5,746 nucleotides of DNA from an uncultured Mesorhizobium sp. (lineage in GTDB: Bacteria; Pseudomonadota; Alphaproteobacteria; Rhizobiales; Rhizobiaceae), in contig CATMOC010000269.1 in the NCBI GenBank assembly GCA_950071955.1, positions 1-5,746 of the forward strand, given 5' to 3'. Shown here piece by piece: positions 1 to 4,329 of this stretch. The translations under genes were made by a program, and so were the position numbers. How positions within the stretch are numbered: position 1 is the stretch's first letter; every line of letters begins with the position of its first letter. The notes under the pieces were generated by a model that did not search any database, was not told the origin of the DNA, and saw only the letters and a program-made list of their open reading frames with translations.

Positions 1-50
1 CCCCGTTCTACCGCCTGCTCCGCAACCGCTTCATGCGCGATACGATCTGA
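1..50 (+). CDS. 3' end of an unidentified upstream gene (partial)
   Basis: An open frame enters from the left edge and ends at TGA 48-50. The visible C-terminus reads PFYRLLRNRFMRDTI, a basic tail with no recognisable motif, so no family can be assigned. It lies on the same strand as the MFS gene and its stop is only 13 bp before that ATG, which suggests co-transcription. Its reality rests on this tight spacing and on the frame staying open to the edge; 15 codons are too few for a firm call. Confidence 0.5.
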   Translation, partial: PFYRLLRNRFMRDTI

Positions 51-63
51 CCCTCGCACCATC

Positions 64-1242
64 ATGACGCGCGTTGTTCCATCACACGAGGGTGCGGCGC
101 CGGACAGGGTGCGCTGGCTGTCGCTTGCCGCCGCGATCGCCTCGATCACGGCCGTCGGCGTCGCCATCGGGCTTGGCATCCCGCTGCTCAGCATCCTGCT
201 GGAAGCGCGCGGTCATTCGGCCACCGCGATCGGTTTCAACACCGCCGTCGCCGGAATCGCTTCGATCGCGATGGCGCCTTTCGCCATCCCCATCGCGGTG
301 CGGTTCGGCGTGATCCGCACCATGGTCTTTTCGATAGTCGCCGGCGCGCTCTCATTTGCCGGCTTCTATTTCGCCGCCGAGTACTGGATGTGGCTGCCGC
401 TGCGTGCCGTCATGCACGCCGCGATGACGGTGCTCTTCATCCTCTCGGAGTTCTGGATCAGCGCCTCGGCCCCGCCGCACAAGCGCGGCCTCGTGCTCGG
501 CATCTATGCCACGGTGCTGTCGCTCGGCTTCGCCTTCGGTCCATGGCTCTTCGCGCAGATCGGCAGCGAGGGTTTCGCCCCCTTCGGAGCAGGCGTCGTC
601 ATCATCGCTCTCGCCGCCCTGCCGGTCATGATCGCGCGGCGAGAGAGCCCCGAAATCTCCGGTCACGGATCGAGCGCGAGCTTCGGGCGCTACGTCTTTC
701 TGGTCCCGACGGCGACCGCCGCCGTGCTGGTCTTCGGAGCGGTCGAGACCGGCGGCTTCGCGCTCTTTCCCGTCTACGGCAACAGGATCGGCTACGGCGA
801 GGCGGACTCCGCCCTGCTTCTGACGGCCATCGGGCTCGGCAACGTGCTCCTCCAGGTGCCGCTCGGGATGATCAGCGATCGCGTTCGCGACAGGCGCACG
901 ATCCTGGCGGCGTGCGCCCTCATCGGTCTCGCCGGCATGATCATCCTGCCGATGGTCGCGGCGAACTGGTATCTCATGGCAGCCGTCCTCTTCGTCTGGG
1001 GCGGCGTCGTAGCCGGGCTCTACACGATTGGCCTCGCCCATCTCGGCTCGCGCCTCAGCGGTCGCGACCTCGCCTCGGCGAACGCCGCCTTCGTGTTCTG
1101 CTATGGCGTTGGGATGATCGCGGGGCCGCAGGTGATCGGCGCCGGCATGGACATCTTCGGGCCGCACGGTTTCGCGTGGTCGCTCGGCCTGTTCTTCGCG
1201 GCCTATCTGGTGCTGGCGCTCTCCAGGATGGTCGGGCGGTAG
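64..1242 (+). CDS. MFS transporter, 12 TM, YcaD-like
   Basis: This is an inner-membrane secondary transporter of the major facilitator superfamily, 392 residues, a usual length. After a short polar N-terminus (about 1-17) the protein alternates hydrophobic segments and short loops consistent with 12 TM helices, at roughly 18-46, 57-80, 84-105, 108-132, 142-165, 170-190, 209-236, 248-270, 278-297, 301-325, 338-361 and 366-388. A polar linker at 191-208 divides the two halves. The MFS loop motif A is clear between TM8 and TM9 (LGMISDRVRDRR, 267-278), while the matching TM2-TM3 loop (72-87) lacks the usual Asp. The overall pattern recalls the YcaD-type subgroup; the substrate cannot be read from sequence. 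The ATG at 64 has no strong Shine-Dalgarno and follows the previous stop by 13 bp, so translation may be coupled. Family call is firm, substrate unknown. Confidence 0.9.
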   Translation: MTRVVPSHEGAAPDRVRWLSLAAAIASITAVGVAIGLGIPLLSILLEARGHSATAIGFNTAVAGIASIAMAPFAIPIAVRFGVIRTMVFSIVAGALSFAGFYFAAEYWMWLPLRAVMHAAMTVLFILSEFWISASAPPHKRGLVLGIYATVLSLGFAFGPWLFAQIGSEGFAPFGAGVVIIALAALPVMIARRESPEISGHGSSASFGRYVFLVPTATAAVLVFGAVETGGFALFPVYGNRIGYGEADSALLLTAIGLGNVLLQVPLGMISDRVRDRRTILAACALIGLAGMIILPMVAANWYLMAAVLFVWGGVVAGLYTIGLAHLGSRLSGRDLASANAAFVFCYGVGMIAGPQVIGAGMDIFGPHGFAWSLGLFFAAYLVLALSRMVGR

Positions 1243-1249
1243 GACCGCC
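1235..1249 (+). other. Hairpin across the MFS stop codon
   Basis: GGCGGT (1235-1240) and ACCGCC (1244-1249) form a perfect 6-bp inverted repeat with a 3-nt loop, and the TAG stop (1240-1242) sits at the stem/loop junction. There is no T-tract after it, so it is not a canonical intrinsic terminator. It could stabilise the mRNA 3' end or be chance in GC-rich sequence. Confidence 0.35.
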
Positions 1250-1278
1250 GAACCGGAAGCGATCGGAACGCCGCCGCC

Positions 1279-1307
1279 CTTGACTTTCGCCTGCGCTCGT
1301 TTATGTC
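1279..1307 (+). promoter_or_regulatory. Probable sigma-70 promoter for rpmG
   Basis: CTTGAC (1279-1284) matches the alphaproteobacterial -35 consensus exactly. After a 17-nt spacer comes TATGTC (1302-1307) as a plausible -10. The element lies in the 155-bp gap between the MFS stop and rpmG and would give a start near 1314 and a leader of about 84 nt. It would let rpmG be expressed at ribosomal-protein levels independently of the transporter. Position and -35 are good; the -10 is imperfect. Confidence 0.55.
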
Positions 1308-1308
1308 T

Positions 1309-1339
1309 CCGCGAACTTTCCGCGGACGGTCGAGCCGTC
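1309..1339 (+). promoter_or_regulatory. Two small hairpins at the start of the rpmG leader
   Basis: CCGCG (1309-1313) pairs with CGCGG (1321-1325) around a 7-nt loop. Directly after, GACGG (1325-1329) pairs with CCGTC (1335-1339) around a 5-nt loop. They share base 1325, so they abut or compete. They lie at or just downstream of the predicted start of the rpmG transcript. A role in mRNA stability or feedback by a ribosomal protein is possible but is inference only; short GC stems are common by chance here. Confidence 0.25.
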
Positions 1340-1397
1340 GCGCGCCTCGTGGCGTGAGATCGGAAACCTCAACACTCTGGACGGACGGATACCTGCC

Positions 1398-1565
1398 ATG
1401 GCCAAAGCCGCGAACATCAAGATCAAGCTCCTCTCGACCGCCGACACCGGCTTCTTCTACGTGACGAGCAAGAACAGCCGCACCAAGACCGACAAGCTGT
1501 CGTTCCGCAAGTACGACCCGATTGCGAAGAAGCACGTCGAGTTCAAGGAAACCAAGATCAAGTAG
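1398..1565 (+). CDS. rpmG: 50S ribosomal protein L33
   Basis: A 55-residue protein beginning [18 protein letters not shown] and ending KETKIK is a full-length bacterial L33, a small basic protein of the large ribosomal subunit near the E site. The core pattern [16 protein letters not shown] (residues 19-34) followed by LSFRKYDP is diagnostic. It has no cysteine at all, so it is the zinc-independent (C-minus) form normal for alphaproteobacteria. The start is fixed by the conserved MAK N-terminus. Upstream there is only a weak purine-rich element (GGA repeats within 1379-1387). The gene has its own likely promoter upstream and an intrinsic terminator 30 bp downstream, so it looks monocistronic. 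Confidence 0.97.
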   Translation: MAKAANIKIKLLSTADTGFFYVTSKNSRTKTDKLSFRKYDPIAKKHVEFKETKIK

Positions 1566-1594
1566 TCGGCTGGGTTTTCCCGCCGTCGAAGCAG

Positions 1595-1617
1595 CGCCGC
1601 CTCCGGGCGGCGTTTTT
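1595..1617 (+). terminator. Intrinsic terminator of rpmG
   Basis: CGCCGCC (1595-1601), loop TCCG, GGCGGCG (1606-1612) form a perfect 7-bp all-GC stem followed immediately by TTTTT (1613-1617). It starts 30 bp after the rpmG stop and is a textbook Rho-independent terminator for the plus strand. Confidence 0.9.
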
Positions 1618-1973
1618 CGTTTCGCGACCCTGTCGCGTCGATCGCAACGGCCATCGCCCCGCAACGAAGATCCGCAGCCCCTTCACGGCGCTAAGGATGC
1701 AGCTTCACGTTCCTGATGAAGAACAATAAAGGGGGCCGGTCGGCATTCTGACAGCGGTACGAGGAGGCCACTGAGTGTCAGCGCCGACCGGCCAACCCCA
1801 CGGAACCCAGGAGATGCGGCGGACCTGAGCATCATGGGGTATTCGAACATTGTCTGTGCAGCCGGAACCCCGGCGGCTTTGATCGTTCGATTATTCTCCG
1901 CAGACACTCGCGCAAGATTTGGCGGAAATCAACAGATTATTAATCATGTAGCCCGGTCGGCTCACGTTAACGT
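1618..1973. other. Gene-poor interval between converging rpmG and pleD transcripts
   Basis: No convincing protein gene lies here. After a small stem CGCGAC/GTCGCG (1623-1628 with 1632-1637) comes a 7-bp direct repeat CTTCACG (1681-1687 and 1703-1709). Next are the nested inverted repeat listed separately (1734-1793) and a compact hairpin at 1860-1878. An AT-rich patch (about 1927-1980) contains the perfect 10-bp palindrome ACGTTAACGT (1964-1973). Terminators of both flanking operons point into this interval, so any transcript made inside it would need its own promoter. I could not identify a strong promoter on either strand. An unrecognised small RNA is possible. Confidence 0.5.
1734..1793. 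other. Nested inverted repeat; candidate structured RNA element
   Basis: The outer arms GGCCGGTCGGC (1734-1744) and GCCGACCGGCC (1783-1793) are a perfect 11-bp inverted repeat. Inside them CTGACA (1748-1753) and TGTCAG (1776-1781) form a second perfect 6-bp repeat, separated from the first by 3 nt on one side and 1 nt on the other. The 22-nt apical loop carries AGGAGG (1762-1767) on the plus strand, hence CCTCCT on the minus strand. The outer stem may extend via GGG (1731-1733) with CCCC (1796-1799) past an AA bulge. On the minus strand the arm is followed by a T-rich run (within 1711-1730). It could be a small RNA on either strand, a protein-binding or palindromic repeat, or a large non-canonical terminator. 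Strand and function are unknown; I do not match it to a named family. Confidence 0.45.
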
Positions 1974-1998
1974 AAACAAATGTGCCGTGACGGCACAT
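1974..1998 (-). terminator. Intrinsic terminator of the divK-pleD operon
   Basis: Bases 1980-1987 pair with 1991-1998 (ATGTGCCG / CGGCACAT on the plus strand) in a perfect 8-bp stem with a 3-nt loop. Read on the minus strand the stem is followed by TTGTTT (1979-1974). It begins 18 bp beyond the pleD stop, the expected place for operon termination. Confidence 0.75.
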
Positions 1999-2015
1999 GC
2001 CGGGCGGCGGAGGCT

Positions 2016-3386
2016 TCAGGCGGCCCGTGCCACGACTCGGTTGCGGCCGCCGTTCTTGGCTTCGTAGAGCGCGTCGTCCGCCCTCTTCATCAGGGTCTCG
2101 ACGCTGTCGCCCGCACGGTTCAGGGTGGCGACGCCGACACTCACCGTCACCGGCACCCCCTCGCCCGCCCCGACCTCGAACACTGCCCGCTCGATTTCCG
2201 AACGAACGCGTTCGGCCACCTTCTCGGCGATCGCTCCGTCGGTGTCGGGCATGACGACCACGAACTCCTCGCCGCCGAAGCGGCAGGCAAGATCGATCCC
2301 GCGCACGTTTTTGCGCAGCCTGCGGGCAAATTCGCGCAGAACCGCGTCGCCGCCGTCGTGTCCGAAGGTGTCGTTGATCGCCTTGAAGCGGTCGAGATCG
2401 GTGATCATCACCGACAGCGGTCTGCGCCGCGACATGGCGCGGTCGAAAAGGGTCTGGAGATGGCTGTCGAGGTAGCGTCGGTTGTGGAGCCCGGTCAGCC
2501 CGTCGGTGACGGCCATCTCGATCGTCTGAGTTACTGACGCCCGCAGATGGTCGTTGTAGCGCTTGCGCTTGACCTGCGTCCTCAGCCTCGCGACGAGCTC
2601 CTGCTCGTCGACGGGCCGCACGATGTAGTCGTTGACGCCCAGTTCCAGTGCCCGCACGATCCGCTCGTCCTCGCCCATCTCGGCGATCAGGATGATCGGC
2701 AGGAAACGGGTGCGGTCGAGCGAGCGCAACTGCGAACACAGGCGCAGCGGATCGAATTCGGCGAAGCCCGTCGAGATCACGACGCAGTCGTAGGGATTTT
2801 CCGCTGCCTGGAAGAGGCCGACCTGCGGGTCGTCGGCAAGATCGACGTCCGCCGTCCCCGAGAGTTTCGTCCTGATGGCCGCCGAGGACGACGGCTTCTC
2901 GTCGATCAGCAGCACGCGCGGAGAACCCTCGTTCGTGGTCGTGCGCGCGGCGAGCAGTTCCTCGATACCGATGTTGCGGGTGGTGGAGGCGCGCAGCCTC
3001 AGTTCGTCCGACAGCATCTTCAGACGCACCAGGCTCTTCACCCGCGTCATGAGCTGCAGGTCGTTCACCGGCTTGGTCAGGAAGTCGTCGGCCCCGACCT
3101 CAAGCCCCCGGATGCGGTCCGACACCTGGTCGAGCGCGGTCACCATCACAACCGGAATGTGCGACGTGGCCGGATCGTCCTTCAGGCGCCGGCAGACCTC
3201 GAACCCGTCCATCTCTGGCATCATGATGTCGAGCAGGACGACATCCACCTTGCCGTTCTCGCAGGCTTCCAGCGCATCCGCCCCGCTCGCGGCGGTCAAC
3301 ACCTCGAAATACTCCGCCAGCAACCGGGCTTCGAGCAGCCGCAGGTTGGCGGGAACGTCGTCGACGACGAGGATACGCGCTGTCAT
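2016..3386 (-). CDS. pleD: PleD, response regulator diguanylate cyclase (REC-REC-GGDEF)
   Basis: This enzyme makes c-di-GMP from two GTP when its first receiver is phosphorylated and dimerises. The 456 residues match Caulobacter PleD in length and order. REC1 (about 3-120) has D9, D10, phospho-acceptor D53 and K105. REC2 (about 155-275) is degenerate, with Ser205 where the acceptor Asp is expected and Arg257 in place of the Lys. The GGDEF domain (about 285-454) has the metal/substrate residues D330, N338 and D347, an active site GGEEF (371-375) and an intact allosteric inhibition site RGID (362-365). It should therefore be an active, product-inhibited cyclase. The ATG at 3386 is preceded by GGAAAG at 3397-3392, 5 nt away. 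pleD follows divK by 40 bp on the same strand, an arrangement shared with Caulobacter and rhizobia, and is followed by an intrinsic terminator. In Caulobacter PleD is phosphorylated by DivJ and dephosphorylated by PleC and acts at the stalked pole. Confidence 0.97.
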   Translation of the reverse strand: MTARILVVDDVPANLRLLEARLLAEYFEVLTAASGADALEACENGKVDVVLLDIMMPEMDGFEVCRRLKDDPATSHIPVVMVTALDQVSDRIRGLEVGADDFLTKPVNDLQLMTRVKSLVRLKMLSDELRLRASTTRNIGIEELLAARTTTNEGSPRVLLIDEKPSSSAAIRTKLSGTADVDLADDPQVGLFQAAENPYDCVVISTGFAEFDPLRLCSQLRSLDRTRFLPIILIAEMGEDERIVRALELGVNDYIVRPVDEQELVARLRTQVKRKRYNDHLRASVTQTIEMAVTDGLTGLHNRRYLDSHLQTLFDRAMSRRRPLSVMITDLDRFKAINDTFGHDGGDAVLREFARRLRKNVRGIDLACRFGGEEFVVVMPDTDGAIAEKVAERVRSEIERAVFEVGAGEGVPVTVSVGVATLNRAGDSVETLMKRADDALYEAKNGGRNRVVARAA

Positions 3387-3426
3387 GGCGTCTTTCCGGC
3401 GGAGCGAGAATGCGGACGCCCGGCCA

Positions 3427-3798
3427 TCAGGCGTCGCCCAGGTAGGATTTGATCGTCTCGATGAACTTGCCCACCGAGATCGGCTTCGAGATATAGGCCT
3501 CGCAGCCGCCCTGGCGGATGCGCTCCTCGTCGCCCTTCATGGCGAAGGCGGTGACGGCGATGACGGGAATCTTGTGGAGGTCGTCGTCCTCCTTGAGCCA
3601 TTTGGTGACTTCCAGCCCCGAAACCTCCGGAAGCTGGATGTCCATCAGGATCAGGTCGGGCCGATGGGCGCGTGCGAGATCGAGCGCCTCGAGGCCGTTC
3701 CTCGTGCGCACCGTCTCGTATCCGCTCGCCTCGATCAGGTCGCGGAAGAGCTTCATGTTGAGCTCGTTGTCCTCGACGATCATCACCTTCTTGGCCAT
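3427..3798 (-). CDS. divK: DivK, single-domain cell-cycle response regulator
   Basis: A 123-residue stand-alone receiver with no output domain. It carries the acidic pocket E9/D10, phospho-acceptor D53 in [17 protein letters not shown]83 and K105 in AYISKPIS. The stretches [12 protein letters not shown] and [10 protein letters not shown] are close to Caulobacter DivK as I remember it. In alphaproteobacteria DivK is phosphorylated by DivJ/PleC-type histidine kinases and, through DivL-CckA, lowers CtrA activity; it also stimulates DivJ/PleC. I chose the ATG at 3798 because the family begins M(A/T)KKV. An in-frame TTG at 3837 would add 13 non-conserved residues. GTGGGG lies just upstream as a loose ribosome site. 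It is first in the operon with pleD, and its upstream region is shared with a divergent DUF3572-type gene. Confidence 0.97.
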   Translation of the reverse strand: MAKKVMIVEDNELNMKLFRDLIEASGYETVRTRNGLEALDLARAHRPDLILMDIQLPEVSGLEVTKWLKEDDDLHKIPVIAVTAFAMKGDEERIRQGGCEAYISKPISVGKFIETIKSYLGDA

Positions 3799-3981
3799 AC
3801 GATGCCCCACCCGGCACGATTCTTCAGTCCGCGCCAATGCTCGTCACGGCGGAACATGATTCGGCTTTCGCGGCAAGCTAGCGCGATTTGATTGACGAAA
3901 CGCAAATCCCGGCCGAAAGCTACTGACGCGGCAAGCGTTTCGCCGTTGCCGCGGCGCGCCGAACCGGGCTATGGCCATCCG
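3799..3981. promoter_or_regulatory. Divergent regulatory region between divK and the DUF3572-type gene
   Basis: This 183-bp region must contain the divK-pleD promoter and probably that of the divergent gene. It holds a perfect 10-bp direct repeat CGCGGCAAGC (3869-3878 and 3927-3936, 58 bp start to start). It also has two GATTC sites (3818-3822, 3858-3862) that fit GANTC, the CcrM methylation target. No TTAA occurs in the region, so a classical CtrA box (TTAA-N7-TTAA) is absent. The best minus-strand promoter guess is TTGCGT with CTAGCT 18 nt on, near 3905-3876, which is weak. On the plus strand ATTGAC (3891-3896) resembles a -35 but has no good -10 at proper spacing. Confidence 0.45.
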
Positions 3982-4311
3982 ATGAAGGATGTTTCGCGAC
4001 CACCGAACAGGTCAGCCCGCGCGCCGAAACCGGGTCCCGACGCCGAGGCGCTGGCCGTCGGCGCCCTCTCCTTCATCGCTTCCGACCCCGTCCTCATGCC
4101 GCGCTTCCTCGCCATGTCCGGCATCGAGGCCAGCGACATCCGCCGCGCCGCCGCTGAACCCGGCTTCCTCGCCGGCGTGCTCAACTTCCTTCTCGCGCAC
4201 GAACCGAGCCTGATGGCATTCTGCGATGCCACCGGCGCCGATCCCGGTCAGGTCGGCCGCGCGGCGCAGATGCTGCCAGGCGGCGACGAAAACTTCGACC
4301 GCTCGACCTGA
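3982..4311 (+). CDS. DUF3572 family protein of unknown function
   Basis: The product is a 109-residue cytoplasmic protein with no signal peptide or TM helix. A polar N-terminus (1-20) leads into a helical core with AEALAVGALSFIASDPVLMP (21-40), RFLAMSGIEASDIRRAA (41-57) and EPGFLAGVLNFLLAHEPSL (59-77). This pattern I recognise as DUF3572, a small family found largely in alphaproteobacteria and often next to divK. No catalytic motif is visible. The frame is open back to a TTG at 3892, which would give 139 residues. I prefer the ATG at 3982 because family members are usually about 90-110 residues and the extra stretch is low-complexity basic sequence. Neither start has a strong ribosome site. 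The gene is divergent from divK and converges with mfd, whose stop is 13 bp away. Family call is from memory of the core motif; role unknown. Confidence 0.8.
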   Translation: MKDVSRPPNRSARAPKPGPDAEALAVGALSFIASDPVLMPRFLAMSGIEASDIRRAAAEPGFLAGVLNFLLAHEPSLMAFCDATGADPGQVGRAAQMLPGGDENFDRST

Positions 4312-4329
4312 GCTACGACCCGCTTCAGG
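4307..4329. other. Inverted repeat over the facing stop codons of the DUF3572-type gene and mfd
   Basis: CCTGA (4307-4311) and TCAGG (4325-4329) are perfectly complementary, and GC/GC inside them could extend the stem around one extra T. Each arm contains a stop codon: TGA 4309-4311 on plus and TGA on minus at 4327-4325. There is no T-tract on either side, so neither gene shows an intrinsic terminator here. Three of the five pairs follow automatically from two opposed TGA codons, so this may mean little. Confidence 0.25.

Noticed and set aside
352..1167. Long minus-strand open frame (271 codons) opposite the MFS gene
   Set aside because: It lies wholly antisense to a clear membrane protein, has a Glu/Arg/Asp/His-rich composition typical of GC-rich shadow frames, and shows no recognisable domain.
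1838..1856. TATTCGAACA resembling a tRNA T-loop
   Set aside because: The flanking bases cannot form a T-stem on either strand, and no acceptor, anticodon or D arm can be built around it.
1683..1907. 74-codon minus-strand frame in the same interval
   Set aside because: It spans both arms of the nested inverted repeat, so its codons are constrained by structure. It has no ribosome site or family resemblance.
1940..1970. TTAATCAT and TTAA words considered as a CtrA box
   Set aside because: The two TTAA words are 27 bp apart rather than TTAA-N7-TTAA, and no gene start lies nearby.
1834..2067. 77-codon plus-strand frame in the rpmG-pleD interval
   Set aside because: It runs through the pleD terminator and into the 3' end of pleD, has no good ribosome site, and has no recognisable features.
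2547..3452. Long plus-strand open frames opposite pleD and divK (2547-3452 and 2875-3891)
   Set aside because: They are antisense to well-conserved pleD and divK. The products are low-complexity (His/Arg/Gln or Ser/Arg rich) and match no family, as expected from GC-rich codon bias.
3796..3837. Longer DivK start at TTG 3837
   Set aside because: It would add 13 residues with no counterpart in the family. The ATG at 3798 gives the conserved [13 protein letters not shown]-terminus.
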